A DNA stretch of 64,000 nucleotides from Bacteroidales bacterium (lineage in GTDB: Bacteria; Bacteroidota; Bacteroidia; Bacteroidales; GCA-2748055). Position 1 is the first letter of the stretch. The number at the start of each line of letters is the position of its first letter. Shown in pieces: positions 1 through 9,550 of the stretch. The notes beneath the pieces were generated by a model. It was not told the origin of the DNA, did no database searches, and saw nothing but the letters and a program-made list of their open reading frames with translations. The DNA is taken from the NCBI GenBank assembly GCA_029210725.1, contig JARGFM010000011.1, positions 12,390 to 76,389 on the forward strand, given 5' to 3'. Position numbers and translations under genes: made by a program.

Positions 1-1688
1 GGGTAAATGACGGAACGGTGGATGTGGACACCACTTTCACGATTCATGTGTATAATGCCAACGATGCCCCCGTCTTTACAAGCATTCCGGATACCACGGC
101 CCTGGAAGATACTCCCTACTCTTCAGGAGTCACTGCCCTGGACATCGATGGAGACAGCCTTATTTTCAGAGCACCTGTGCTTCCTTCCTGGTTACTCTTC
201 AATGATACCACACACATCCTGAGCGGAACACCTGTCAATGACGATGTGGGCGATCATGATGTTACCCTTACCATCTTCGATGGAACGGTAATCATCGATA
301 CCTCCTTTGTAATTACCGTTACCAACACAAATGACCTTCCCGTCTTTACCTCTGTGCCGGTCACCACGGGGCGGCAGGGAACTCTGTACACCTATACCGC
401 CACGGCAGAGGATATGGACGGAGACACACTCACTTTCAGCGCTCCTGTGCTTCCCCTCTGGCTGACCTTTGATCCTGTAAGCCGTGTATTAAGCGGGACC
501 CCCGCTAATGAGCATGTCGGGAATCAGAGTGTGTCCATAAATATCAATGATGGAACGGCAGATGTGGTACAATCCTTCACCATTGTTGTGGAGAATGTTA
601 ACGATCCCCCTGTCTTTACCTCCACACCCATTCTTGAAGCCCGGCCGGGAAGCGCTTATTCCTATACGGTTAGCGCCATGGATATGGACGGCGATGAGCT
701 CTCTTTCACAGCGCGGGTGCTCCCCGGATGGCTGGACTTTGATCCGGTCACTCATGTGCTGAGTGCCACACCGGGAGACGGAGATATAGGGGATCAATTT
801 GTTTCTATCCGGGTGTCTGATGGTTTGCTCCATGCGGATCAGATCTTTACCATTACTGTTGGTGACGGAAATCATTCCCCGACCTTCACTTCCGATCCGG
901 CAACCTCCGTGGTGCTGGGAGATTCCTATGTTTATACCATTATTGCTCAGGATATTGACGGGGATGCCCTGACCTATTCTGCCCCTGAACTTCCCGGGTG
1001 GTTAACTTTCTATCCTGCAACCCATGTAATCAGCGGGGTCCCCCGTGTTGGAGATCTGGGTCGTCACTCTGTGACGGTAAGAGTAAGCGACGGAACCGTG
1101 TCGGCCGATCAGTCCTTCCGCATCACGGTCGAAAATCCAAACACTGCTCCGGTATTTACCTCCACGCCCAATACAAGCATCGTGGAAAAAAGGCTCTACG
1201 TCTATTATGTGACAGCCGAGGATGCAGACGAGGATAATCTGAGCTTCTCAGCTCCTCAGTTGCCCGGCTGGCTTAGCTTTGATCAACTGACCGGAGTTCT
1301 TCACGGCACCCCCGATTATGGAGACCTGGGTGATCACTCTGTGACACTGAGGGTGACAGATGGAGATATGGCCACAGACCAGAACTTCACCATCACGGTT
1401 GAAGCGGAATCGGGTGTGGGCATCTCGGATCTGCAATCGCCCGGCTTCATGAAGATTTATCCGAATCCGACCGGAGGCAGATTTGTGGTGGAGATGGCGG
1501 CCGGGCTTGAACAGGAGCTTATCCTGGAAATCCTGGATCCCCTGGGAAAAACTGTAATAAAGCAGGTATTCCCTCCTTACCATTTGATTCGCGAGGAGTA
1601 CGATCTGACCAAGCGGCCCCCGGGCCTCTACTTTATCCGGATTTATCACGATTCGGGCCGGATCATTGGAAAACTGATTGTTTATTAG
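1..1688 (+). CDS. Secreted Ig/cadherin-like repeat protein with type IX sorting domain, 5' truncated
   Basis: The frame is open to the window edge, so the N-terminus lies upstream. Five full repeats of about 92 residues are visible plus the tail of another. Each starts with N-x-x-P-x-FTS-x-P, carries an acidic D-x-DGD-like motif (DADED in the last), then WLxF, a G/ATP turn, and ends in a DG...FxIxV strand. This is the pattern of putative-Ig/cadherin-like beta-sandwich repeats, whose acidic motifs often bind calcium. The last 90 residues contain YPNPTGG and end GLYFIRI...GKLIVY, the type A C-terminal signal of type IX secretion. The protein is therefore expected on the cell surface or released, probably as an adhesin or structural protein. 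The ligand is unknown. Confidence 0.85.
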   Translation, partial: VNDGTVDVDTTFTIHVYNANDAPVFTSIPDTTALEDTPYSSGVTALDIDGDSLIFRAPVLPSWLLFNDTTHILSGTPVNDDVGDHDVTLTIFDGTVIIDTSFVITVTNTNDLPVFTSVPVTTGRQGTLYTYTATAEDMDGDTLTFSAPVLPLWLTFDPVSRVLSGTPANEHVGNQSVSININDGTADVVQSFTIVVENVNDPPVFTSTPILEARPGSAYSYTVSAMDMDGDELSFTARVLPGWLDFDPVTHVLSATPGDGDIGDQFVSIRVSDGLLHADQIFTITVGDGNHSPTFTSDPATSVVLGDSYVYTIIAQDIDGDALTYSAPELPGWLTFYPATHVISGVPRVGDLGRHSVTVRVSDGTVSADQSFRITVENPNTAPVFTSTPNTSIVEKRLYVYYVTAEDADEDNLSFSAPQLPGWLSFDQLTGVLHGTPDYGDLGDHSVTLRVTDGDMATDQNFTITVEAESGVGISDLQSPGFMKIYPNPTGGRFVVEMAAGLEQELILEILDPLGKTVIKQVFPPYHLIREEYDLTKRPPGLYFIRIYHDSGRIIGKLIVY

Positions 1689-1781
1689 CGCATACAGCGA
1701 CCACCGACCTGGAAAGGGCTATCTGTTCCTGATCCCCGAACACTGAGCATCTGACAATATGTCAATTCCAGCTCATTGGCT

Positions 1782-1812
1782 CAATATTTGACCTATCAGG
1801 GTCAAATTATTG
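1782..1812. promoter_or_regulatory. Inverted repeat upstream of grpE-dnaJ
   Basis: Left arm CAATATTTGACC (1782-1793) and right arm GGTCAAATTATTG (1800-1812) are complementary except for one extra base, around a 6-base centre. It lies 22 bases before the grpE ATG. A further 8-base palindrome CGTATACG sits at 1824-1831. The arms do not match the CIRCE element of HrcA. It may be an operator for this chaperone operon, or a hairpin in its leader. There is no T-run, so a terminator is unlikely. Confidence 0.45.
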
Positions 1813-1834
1813 AATTGTAATAGCGTATACGAAT

Positions 1835-2428
1835 ATGGCAAGGAAGTCTGAAAAAGCTGATAACCAGCGGAATAAAAAGGTCGAGGTTGAGGAACCCGTG
1901 AAACAGGAAGAGTCTCAAAAGGAGTTGGAGCAGGAAGAAACAGCTGAAGTGGCTGAAGAAGAAGAGCAGGAAGAGCCCCAAAAAGAGCCCACGGCAGAAG
2001 AAAAACTGGCAGAATTGCAGGATCGCTACCTGAGGCTGTCAGCCGAGTATGACAACTTTCGAAAAAGAACCCTGAAGGAGAAGATCGACCTGCAGAAAAA
2101 CGCCAACGAGAACCTGCTGGTGGCTTTACTGCCTGTTGCAGATGATTTTGACAGGGCCCTGCTCTCGGTGGATGAAGCCCGGGATATTGAAGCGCTTAAA
2201 GAGGGAATGAAGCTGATCTCCGGCAAGTTCCATGGTTTCCTGAACCAACAGGGAATTAAAGAGATAGAGGCTGTCAACAAGGATTTTGACACAGACCTGC
2301 ACGAGGCAGTTACCAAGATACCGGCCCCTTCAAAGAAGCTAAAAGGCAAAGTGGTGGATGTCATTCAAAAAGGATATTATCTGAATGACAGGGTCCTGAG
2401 ATTTTCAAAGGTGGTTATTGGGGAATAA
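1835..2428 (+). CDS. grpE: GrpE nucleotide exchange factor
   Basis: 197 residues. The first ~60 are a very acidic, Lys/Glu-rich, disordered or coiled tail, followed by the GrpE long helix ([18 protein letters not shown]) and the C-terminal beta domain with DLHEAV and [18 protein letters not shown]. GrpE opens the nucleotide pocket of DnaK so that ADP leaves and the folding cycle restarts; it acts in the cytoplasm. The gene starts an operon with dnaJ one base after its stop codon. dnaK itself is not in the window, as is common in Bacteroidota. Confidence 0.96.
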   Translation: MARKSEKADNQRNKKVEVEEPVKQEESQKELEQEETAEVAEEEEQEEPQKEPTAEEKLAELQDRYLRLSAEYDNFRKRTLKEKIDLQKNANENLLVALLPVADDFDRALLSVDEARDIEALKEGMKLISGKFHGFLNQQGIKEIEAVNKDFDTDLHEAVTKIPAPSKKLKGKVVDVIQKGYYLNDRVLRFSKVVIGE

Positions 2429-2429
2429 G

Positions 2430-3581
2430 ATGGGAAAAAGAGATTATTACGAAATATTAGGCGTTTCTAAAAATGCCGCCCAGGACGAGATAAAGAAAGC
2501 TTACCGGCAACAGGCCCTCAAGTATCATCCCGATAAAAACCCGGGCGACAAAGAGGCTGAAGAGAAGTTCAAAGAGGCTGCTGAAGCCTATGAGGTCCTC
2601 TCCGATGAACAGAAACGGCAAAAATATGACCAGTATGGTCATGCTGCTTTCCAGAACGGCGGGGCCGGAGGTTTTGGAGGCGGAATGACCATGGAGGATA
2701 TCTTTTCCCAGTTTGGGGATATCTTTGGGGGTTTCGGCGGCTTTGGCGGCTTCGGCGGCTTTGGCGGAGGTTCCAGGGGTGGCCATGTCACCAAGGGATC
2801 CAACCTGCGAGTGAAGGTAAATCTGAATCTGCAGGAGGTTTCGAGCGGCGTGGAGAAAAAGATAAAAGTTAAAAAATACGTCTCCTGCGATGCCTGTAAC
2901 GGGTCGGGAGCCAAGCACGGTACCGCCAAAAGCACCTGTCCTACCTGTCACGGAAACGGCCAGGTAACCCGGGTAACCAATACCTTCCTGGGACAAATGC
3001 AAACCGCATCCACCTGTCCCACCTGTCATGGCGAAGGGACCACCATCAGCGAGAAGTGCGAGAGCTGCTATGGCGAGGGGATAGTGAAAAAGGATGAGGT
3101 GATCAAGATCAATATCCCCGCGGGAGTCGCTGAAGGCATGCAGGTGAAGATGAGCGGGAAAGGCAATGCAGCCCGGCGGGGTGGAGTCAACGGCGACCTC
3201 CTGGTGATGATCCATGAGGAAAAACATCCGGAGCTTACCCGGGATGGAAGCGATCTGCTCTACCCTCTTTATCTGAGTATCCCGCAGGCCACCCTGGGAT
3301 CCACCGTGGAAATCCCAACGGTAGAGGGACGGGCCAAGATCAAGATCGAAGCCGGAACCCAGCCGGGAAGGGTCCTGCGGCTCCGGGGAAAAGGCCTGCC
3401 CGAGGTTAACGGGTATGGAAGAGGCGATCTGCTGGTACAAATCAATGTCTGGATCCCCAAAGTACTGGATAAAGAGGAGAAGAAGCTCTTTGAAAAAATG
3501 GAACAATCGGATACCTTTACTCCCCGACCCGATAAAAGTGAACACGGTTTTTTCAACCGGATGAAAAATCTCTTTGAATGA
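2430..3581 (+). CDS. dnaJ: Chaperone protein DnaJ
   Basis: 383 residues from the ATG at 2430 ([12 protein letters not shown]), chosen over an upstream TTG because it gives the standard DnaJ N-terminus one base after grpE. The J domain carries the HPD loop (YHPDKNPG) that stimulates DnaK ATPase. It is followed by a Gly/Phe-rich linker of GFGG-type repeats, then four zinc-binding CxxCxGxG motifs ([32 protein letters not shown]), and the substrate-binding beta domains. It is a full-length type I Hsp40. Its TGA stop overlaps the ATG of the ABC transporter gene by four bases, so the chaperone genes and the transporter may be co-translated. Confidence 0.97.
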   Translation: MGKRDYYEILGVSKNAAQDEIKKAYRQQALKYHPDKNPGDKEAEEKFKEAAEAYEVLSDEQKRQKYDQYGHAAFQNGGAGGFGGGMTMEDIFSQFGDIFGGFGGFGGFGGFGGGSRGGHVTKGSNLRVKVNLNLQEVSSGVEKKIKVKKYVSCDACNGSGAKHGTAKSTCPTCHGNGQVTRVTNTFLGQMQTASTCPTCHGEGTTISEKCESCYGEGIVKKDEVIKINIPAGVAEGMQVKMSGKGNAARRGGVNGDLLVMIHEEKHPELTRDGSDLLYPLYLSIPQATLGSTVEIPTVEGRAKIKIEAGTQPGRVLRLRGKGLPEVNGYGRGDLLVQINVWIPKVLDKEEKKLFEKMEQSDTFTPRPDKSEHGFFNRMKNLFE

Positions 3582-4519
3582 CTCTGATATCAGCCAGTAA
3601 AGTTGTCAAGGACTTTAGCGGACACAGGGCACTGAACCACGTGTCGATGGAGGTCCCCGAAGGCAGCATCTATGGCTTGCTTGGACCCAATGGTGCCGGA
3701 AAGACCACCCTTCTCCGGATTATTAATCAGATTACTGCACCCGACCAGGGCAGCATTCTTTTCGAGGGAAGCCCAATCGGTCAGGAACACCGGCCCATGA
3801 TCGGGTACCTGCCGGAGGAGCGGGGCCTCTACAAAAAAATGAAGGTCGGAGAACAGGCCCTCTATCTGGCACAACTGAAGGGCCTCTCCAGGAAAGATGC
3901 CATGGACCGGCTGAAGCTGTGGTTCCGGAAATTCGAGATGGAGAGCTGGTGGGACAAAAAGGTGGAGGAGCTTTCCAAGGGAATGGCCCAGAAGGTACAA
4001 TTCATCACCACGGTCCTGCACCAGCCCAGACTCCTGATTTTTGATGAACCCTTCAGCGGCTTCGACCCGATCAATGTGAACCTGCTGAAGCAGGAGATTT
4101 TACAAATGAAGGAGCAGGGAGCCACGATCATTTTTTCCACCCATAACATGGCATCCGTGGAGGAGCTCTGCGATCATATCACCCTGATAAACGAATCGGA
4201 AGTGGTGCTTCAGGGAGAAATCTCGGAGATCAGGGAGCGATACCGGTCCAATAAGTACCGGGTCACTTTCTCCGGAAGCAGGGAGCAGCTGAGCGGCGGC
4301 CTGGATCCCCGCTTCGAATTGCTGGCTGTGGAAGAGAACGGCATGGGACAGAATGCCATTATCCGGATCAGGAATGAGGAAGAGGGTTCGGGAAAGCTGA
4401 TCAGGAATCTCCTCGATATCACAGAGATTAAGGCCTTTAACGAGATATTACCGGGTATGAATGACATATTTATACAGGTGGTCCATGACACCATTAGAAG
4501 GGAGGCCGGTCATGAATAA
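3578..4519 (+). CDS. ABC-2 type transporter ATP-binding protein
   Basis: 313 residues. Walker A is GPNGAGKTT (around residue 34), the signature is LSKGMAQK, Walker B is [13 protein letters not shown], and the H-loop is FSTHNM. The ~90-residue C-terminal extension after the H-loop is usual for NatA-like ATPases (DUF4162 type). With the next gene it forms an ABC-2 exporter; sodium or drug export is known for relatives, but the substrate cannot be read here. The start overlaps the dnaJ stop (ATGA), and the 3' end overlaps the permease start by eight bases. Confidence 0.92.
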   Translation: MTLISASKVVKDFSGHRALNHVSMEVPEGSIYGLLGPNGAGKTTLLRIINQITAPDQGSILFEGSPIGQEHRPMIGYLPEERGLYKKMKVGEQALYLAQLKGLSRKDAMDRLKLWFRKFEMESWWDKKVEELSKGMAQKVQFITTVLHQPRLLIFDEPFSGFDPINVNLLKQEILQMKEQGATIIFSTHNMASVEELCDHITLINESEVVLQGEISEIRERYRSNKYRVTFSGSREQLSGGLDPRFELLAVEENGMGQNAIIRIRNEEEGSGKLIRNLLDITEIKAFNEILPGMNDIFIQVVHDTIRREAGHE

Positions 4520-5891
4520 AATCAGTCTGATCATCCGGAGGGAGTACCTGACCCGTATCCGGAAGAAGTCCTTTATTATCATGTCCGTACTCGGACCCCT
4601 GATCTTTGCTGCCTATATACTGATCCCCATGTACTTTGCCACCCTGGAGGATAAAGAAGAGAAGACCATGGTGGTGATCGACGACTCCGGACTTTTCACC
4701 GAACGGCAGGCGGAAGGTCCCGTTTTTACCATCCCGGGAACCGAAACCCTTAAATTCCAGGTAGTGGAGGGTATTCCCATTGAAATTTTCAGGGAGACTT
4801 TTGAGGAGTCCGGCTATTATGGCCTGCTCTTTATCCCCTCCAATATACTGGCTTCAGAATCATCCCTGATCTACTCGACCAAACAGACCTCCCTGGAGAT
4901 ATCGGAATACCTGGAGCGCTCCATGGAGAGCGAGATTGAACATCTGAAGCTGGCGCAGCATGAGATCAGCGATATTGAGAAGATCCTGGCGGAGGTGGAA
5001 ACCAATATCAACGTCAGAAACATCAAGTGGACCAAGGACGGGGAGACCCAGGAGAGCAACACCGGGGTGATCATGGCCATCGGTTACCTGGGGGGCATGC
5101 TGATCTTTTTCTTTATCTTTTTCTTCGGCTCGCAGGTCATGCGGGGAGTGATCGAAGAAAAAGTGAGCCGCATTATAGAGGTGATCGTCAGCTCGGTAAA
5201 ACCCTTCCAGCTGATGATGGGTAAAATCATTGGAGTGGGGCTCACCGGACTGACCCAGTTCCTCATCTGGATGATATTTTCGGCTGCCCTGGTCACCGGA
5301 CTGAAAGCAGCTTTCTTCCCGGAGCTCAACCGGACCCCGACCGAGCAGGTAGTGAGCTCTGGTCTCTTTGACCAGGGAACAGAAGTCCAGGCCCCTGGCA
5401 TGGAGAGCCCGGAGAGTTTGGCCGGTGAAGATATGCTTCAGGAGATATTCGTATCGCTGCAGTCGATCCATGCCGGGGTAATGATCGGATCCTTCCTTTT
5501 CTACTTTATTTTCGGCTACCTGCTCTACGCAGCCATGTTTGCGGTAATCGGATCGGCCGTCGATAACGAGACTGATACCCAGCAACTGATCTTTCCGGTG
5601 ATCCTTCCCCTGATCCTGGGCCTTTATGTGATGATCAGCGCCATCAATAATCCGGATAACGCCCTGTCCTTCTGGTTTAGCATCATCCCCTTTACCTCGC
5701 CGGTGGTCATGATGGTGCGGATCCCCTTCGGGGTCCCCTGGTGGCAGGTTGCGGTCTCCGGCACCCTGCTGGTAGCCACATTCATCGGAATGACCTGGGT
5801 GGCCGGAAAGGTGTACCGTACAGGGATCCTGATGTACGGAAAGAAAAACAGCTACAAAGAGATCTGGAAATGGTTAAGGTATAGCTCATGA
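4512..5891 (+). CDS. ABC-2 type transporter permease (NatB-like)
   Basis: 459 residues from the ATG at 4512 ([21 protein letters not shown]), the usual start of this family; an upstream in-frame start would lie deep in the ATPase gene. There is an N-terminal membrane helix (about 22-42), then a ~150-residue extracytoplasmic domain. Next come membrane helices beginning at IMAIGYLGGMLIFFFIFFFG, with the VIEEKVSRIIEVIVSSVKP segment typical of ABC-2 permeases. A second soluble loop sits between helices 3 and 4. It pairs with the ATPase encoded just before. The stop overlaps the next ATG by four bases. Confidence 0.9.
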   Translation: MNKISLIIRREYLTRIRKKSFIIMSVLGPLIFAAYILIPMYFATLEDKEEKTMVVIDDSGLFTERQAEGPVFTIPGTETLKFQVVEGIPIEIFRETFEESGYYGLLFIPSNILASESSLIYSTKQTSLEISEYLERSMESEIEHLKLAQHEISDIEKILAEVETNINVRNIKWTKDGETQESNTGVIMAIGYLGGMLIFFFIFFFGSQVMRGVIEEKVSRIIEVIVSSVKPFQLMMGKIIGVGLTGLTQFLIWMIFSAALVTGLKAAFFPELNRTPTEQVVSSGLFDQGTEVQAPGMESPESLAGEDMLQEIFVSLQSIHAGVMIGSFLFYFIFGYLLYAAMFAVIGSAVDNETDTQQLIFPVILPLILGLYVMISAINNPDNALSFWFSIIPFTSPVVMMVRIPFGVPWWQVAVSGTLLVATFIGMTWVAGKVYRTGILMYGKKNSYKEIWKWLRYSS

Positions 5892-6805
5892 TCACAGCCA
5901 TCCTGGATTTTGGAACCAACACCTTTAACCTGCTGATCGCTGAACGAAAGGACCGCAGTTTTCATATCCTGCACAGCAGCAAGCAACCGGTAAAGCTGGG
6001 AAAAGGAGGGATCCAGATCAACCGGATTACTCCGGATGCCTGTGAGCGGGGCTTTGTGGCCATACAGAACCATATGGAGAACATAGCCCGTTATCCGGTG
6101 GATGAGATCCGCGCTTTTGCCACTTCCGCCATCCGGAATGCAGCCAACGGGGAGGAGTTTACCGAAGAGGTATACCGAAGATTTGGTTTCAGGGTCCGGA
6201 TCATCCCCGGGGAACGGGAAGCAGAACTGATCTATAAAGGGGTCCGGCAAGCGGTCCCTCTGACTGAAGACTATGTGATGATTCTCGATATCGGGGGAGG
6301 AAGTAATGAGTTTATCATTTGTAACAGGGAGGGGATTCTCTGGAAACGCAGTTTCGAACTGGGCATGGCCAGGCTCCTGGAGCTGTTTGCGTTTTCGGAT
6401 CCCATCCGGCCGGAGGAGATCCGGGCCCTGGAATCCTATTTCAGGCAGGAGCTGTCTCCCCTGCTGGATGTGGTCAGAAGCATCGGGCCGGAAACTCTGA
6501 TCGGGGCCTCAGGTTCCTTTGATACCTTTCATGAACTGATCCGCTTTCACCTGGGACAGGAAAAAGATGAGTTCCACGGAAGAGAAATCTCCATGAAAGA
6601 GTACCATAAACTTCACCGCCGCCTGCTGTCCTCCACCCTGGCGGAGCGCAGGACCATGCCCGGCATGGAAGCCGTGAGGGTGGAAATGATCGTAGCCGCC
6701 ACAATTTTTGTTAGTTTTGTAATACGTTCCTGCCAGATCAAAAACCTTCACCACTCGGAATTTGCATTAAAAGAGGGTGTCATCTCCGAGCTGGCAGGCT
6801 TCTGA
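5888..6805 (+). CDS. Ppx/GppA-family phosphatase
   Basis: 305 residues of the exopolyphosphatase/guanosine pentaphosphatase family. The actin-like ATPase fold is shown by the phosphate 1 motif ILDFGTNTFNLLIAE at the N-terminus and the phosphate 2 motif ILDIGGGSNEFI around residue 133, with GxxRLLE after it. Only the N-terminal Ppx-GppA domains are present; the C-terminal HD-like extension of long E. coli-type enzymes is absent, as is common in Bacteroidota. It would act on polyphosphate and/or pppGpp in the cytoplasm. It overlaps the permease stop, so it belongs to the grpE operon transcriptionally. Confidence 0.88.
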   Translation: MITAILDFGTNTFNLLIAERKDRSFHILHSSKQPVKLGKGGIQINRITPDACERGFVAIQNHMENIARYPVDEIRAFATSAIRNAANGEEFTEEVYRRFGFRVRIIPGEREAELIYKGVRQAVPLTEDYVMILDIGGGSNEFIICNREGILWKRSFELGMARLLELFAFSDPIRPEEIRALESYFRQELSPLLDVVRSIGPETLIGASGSFDTFHELIRFHLGQEKDEFHGREISMKEYHKLHRRLLSSTLAERRTMPGMEAVRVEMIVAATIFVSFVIRSCQIKNLHHSEFALKEGVISELAGF

Positions 6806-6821
6806 ATCGAAATAATTATAT

Positions 6822-7988
6822 ATGGTAAATATCCTGGTAATAGACGACGAGAGAAGTATCCGGAATACCCTGAAGGAAATTCTGGAATATGAAAAATTCA
6901 GGGTTGAGCTTGCCGAACACGGAGCAGAGGGGCTGGAGCTTTACCGAAAGGGGCACTTTGATATCGTCCTGTGCGATATCAAGATGCCGGAAATGGACGG
7001 ACTGGAAGTGCTGGAGAAGATCTTTGAAGAGGAAGGTGATGCCCAGGTCATTATGATCTCCGGTCATGGAAACATTGATAATGCGGTGGAGGCCATTAAA
7101 AAGGGGGCCTATGATTTTATTGAAAAGCCCCTGGACCTGAATCGCCTGCTGATCACCATACGCAATGCCCTGGATAAATCGAGTCTGATCACGGAAACAA
7201 AGGTATTGAAGCGGAAAGCGGGCAAGGGCTTCGATATGGTGGGTGAATCCTCAGCCATTCAGCAGGTCCGGGACATTATCCGGAAGGTGGCCCCTACCGA
7301 TGCCAGGGTCCTGATTACCGGTTCAAACGGAACTGGCAAGGAGCTGGTCGCCCGCTTCCTGCATGATAACAGCAACCGTGCCTCTGCTCCGTTTATTGAA
7401 GTAAACTGTGCGGCGATCCCTTCCGAACTGATTGAAAGTGAACTATTTGGCCACGAGAAAGGGGCCTTTACCTCTGCCATAAAGCAGCGCAAAGGTAAAT
7501 TTGAACAGGCCGACGGAGGCACCATTTTTCTGGATGAGATTGGCGATATGAGCCTCTCCGCCCAGGCCAAGGTGCTGAGGGCCCTTCAGGAGAATAAGAT
7601 CACCCGGGTGGGCTCTGACAAGGACATCCATGTGAATGTGCGCATCGTGGCAGCCACCAACAAGAATCTGAAAACAGAGATAGAAAAAAACAGGTTCCGC
7701 GAAGACCTCTATCACAGACTCAGCGTGATCCTGATCCAGGTACCCACCCTGAACGAACGGCTGGAAGATATCCCCCTGCTGGCCGAGCATTTTAATCAGC
7801 TAATCGCCGAAGAGTATGGCAACTCTCCCAAAGTAATCAGGGAGGATGCCATTAAAGAATTGCAGAAGATCAACTGGACCGGGAATATCAGGGAGTTCCG
7901 AAATGTGCTCGAGCGACTGATTATCCTGTGTGAGAAGGAGATCACCGCCAAAGATGTGATCAACTTTGCCATGCCCATCTCCAGGTAG
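6822..7988 (+). CDS. Response regulator with sigma-54 AAA+ domain, no DNA-binding domain
   Basis: 388 residues. The receiver domain (1-120) has the acidic pocket DDE and phosphoacceptor D52 (LCDIKMP). The AAA+ domain (about 135-370) has Walker A GSNGTGKE (K173), a GAFTSA loop at 214-219 where the sigma-54 contact loop is normally GAFTGA, and Walker B FLDEIGD (236-242). The protein stops 18 residues after the lid helices (NVLERLII). The Fis-type HTH that follows in NtrC is therefore absent, so it is either an enhancer-independent activator or one that works without site-specific binding. No histidine kinase is adjacent. It starts 16 bases after ppx. Confidence 0.88.
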   Translation: MVNILVIDDERSIRNTLKEILEYEKFRVELAEHGAEGLELYRKGHFDIVLCDIKMPEMDGLEVLEKIFEEEGDAQVIMISGHGNIDNAVEAIKKGAYDFIEKPLDLNRLLITIRNALDKSSLITETKVLKRKAGKGFDMVGESSAIQQVRDIIRKVAPTDARVLITGSNGTGKELVARFLHDNSNRASAPFIEVNCAAIPSELIESELFGHEKGAFTSAIKQRKGKFEQADGGTIFLDEIGDMSLSAQAKVLRALQENKITRVGSDKDIHVNVRIVAATNKNLKTEIEKNRFREDLYHRLSVILIQVPTLNERLEDIPLLAEHFNQLIAEEYGNSPKVIREDAIKELQKINWTGNIREFRNVLERLIILCEKEITAKDVINFAMPISR

Positions 7989-8032
7989 CCGGAAGTCCCT
8001 GAAGCTGAAAGCAGATAAAGGCCTGTAGGCTC

Positions 8033-9550
8033 CTAGAACTGAAAGTAAATAAAGGGCTGCAGGTCGGCCGACCATGACTGGTATATCACAAACACCACCA
8101 GGACCGTAATCAGCACCTTGGCCCACAGAGGGGTCCGGATAAAGCCGTTGAGCAGGTTCAGTTTCCACCGCTCCGGTACCCAGTGTGTGAAATAACCCAG
8201 GACCATCACCCCGAAAACCAGCCGGTAGCTCCATATGACTTCCGGAATGATCCGGGCATTAAATTCATGAAGCACCTGGTGAATCAGTTGATTGGCCTTC
8301 TCCATGGACTCGGAGCGGAACCAGATCCGGGTAAAGGTGATAAACACAAAGGTGTTGAATATCTTCCAGAAACGCACGGCCCAGTGTTTGCTTTTTTCGT
8401 AGGGCGAGACTCTTTTCCAGAGCTTATAGACGATCAGTCCCACCCCATTGAGTCCGCCCCAGACCATAAATTGCCAGCTGGCCCCGTGCCAGAGTCCCCC
8501 CAGCAACATGGTGATCATCAGGTTTACATCGGTTAAAATCCTCCCCCTGCGGTTACCTCCCAGGGGAATATAGAGGTAGTCCTTCAGCCAGCTGGACAGA
8601 GAGATGTGCCAGCGTTTCCAGAAATTCCCCACACTGGTGGCCTTGTAAGGAGCGTTAAAATTCTTGGGCAAACGAAAACCAAGCAGCAGGGCCACGCCGA
8701 TGGCAATATCGGTGTAGCCTGAAAAATCGACATAGACCTGCAGCGAATAGCCAAACAAGGCCGAGAGATTCTCAAAACCGGAGAATCCGGTGGGATTAGC
8801 AAAAACGCGGTCCACAAAATTGAGGGCTATATAGTCCCCGATAAACATTTTTTTAAAAAGCCCCTTCAGGATCAGGAAAAGGGCAAAGCCAAACTCCTGC
8901 ATGGAGAGGCTGTACCGCTTATAGAGTTGGGGAATAAACTCCGAAGCCCTGACGATGGGGCCGGCCACCAGCTGGGGAAAAAAGGATACATAGAATCCGA
9001 AATCGAGCAGGTGCCTGACGGGATCGACCTTCCCCCGGTAGATATCCACCGTATAGGAGATGGTCTGGAAGGTATAGAAGGAGATTCCCACGGGAAGCAG
9101 GATGACCGACACATCAAAATGGGTCCCGGAAAGTTGGTTGGACCAGGACGCCAGGTGGTTGACCACCTCCAGCTGGAGATGAAAAAGCCTGTTCACCGTA
9201 TCCACAAAGAGGTAGGTATATTTGAAATAGGAGAGCAAAAACAGGTTCACAAACACACTCATGATCACCCCGAATTTTTTCCATCCCCGTTTTCCGGCAT
9301 GATGGATCAGCATGCCCAGATAGTAATCCGATACCGTGGAGAAGACCAGGATCAGAAAAAAGAGTCCGGAGGTCTTCCAGTAGAAAAAGAGACTGGCCGC
9401 AAAAAGAAAAACGTTCCGGGCTGCCCGCTGGCGGTATATCACTGAATAAACCAGCAACACCACCAGGTAAAATCCCCAGAAAAAGAGTCTGGTGAAGATA
9501 AGCGGCTTTTCCGGATGAAACAGGAATATATCGGACAGCACCTGGATCAC
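8033..9550 (-). CDS. MBOAT-family membrane O-acyltransferase (AlgI/PatA-like)
   Basis: 505 residues, about ten membrane helices. The MBOAT hallmarks are VDFSGYTDIAIG, the PKNFNAPY...SVGNFWKRWHISLSSWLKDYLYIPLGG stretch, and the GGLWHGASW motif with the invariant histidine. Such proteins pass acetyl groups across the membrane to alginate, peptidoglycan, teichoic acid or other polymers, usually with a partner SGNH protein. The SGNH gene lies immediately upstream and overlaps by four bases, so the pair is probably an O-acetylation machine. Alginate is unlikely since no alginate genes are seen; peptidoglycan or an exopolysaccharide is possible. Confidence 0.88.
   Translation of the reverse strand: MIQVLSDIFLFHPEKPLIFTRLFFWGFYLVVLLVYSVIYRQRAARNVFLFAASLFFYWKTSGLFFLILVFSTVSDYYLGMLIHHAGKRGWKKFGVIMSVFVNLFLLSYFKYTYLFVDTVNRLFHLQLEVVNHLASWSNQLSGTHFDVSVILLPVGISFYTFQTISYTVDIYRGKVDPVRHLLDFGFYVSFFPQLVAGPIVRASEFIPQLYKRYSLSMQEFGFALFLILKGLFKKMFIGDYIALNFVDRVFANPTGFSGFENLSALFGYSLQVYVDFSGYTDIAIGVALLLGFRLPKNFNAPYKATSVGNFWKRWHISLSSWLKDYLYIPLGGNRRGRILTDVNLMITMLLGGLWHGASWQFMVWGGLNGVGLIVYKLWKRVSPYEKSKHWAVRFWKIFNTFVFITFTRIWFRSESMEKANQLIHQVLHEFNARIIPEVIWSYRLVFGVMVLGYFTHWVPERWKLNLLNGFIRTPLWAKVLITVLVVFVIYQSWSADLQPFIYFQF

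Noticed and set aside
1782-1812. CIRCE element upstream of grpE
   Set aside because: The arms do not match the TTAGCACTC/GAGTGCTAA sequence.
2735-2770. Tandem GGCGGCTTTG-like repeat
   Set aside because: It encodes the normal Gly/Phe-rich linker of DnaJ and is explained by coding.
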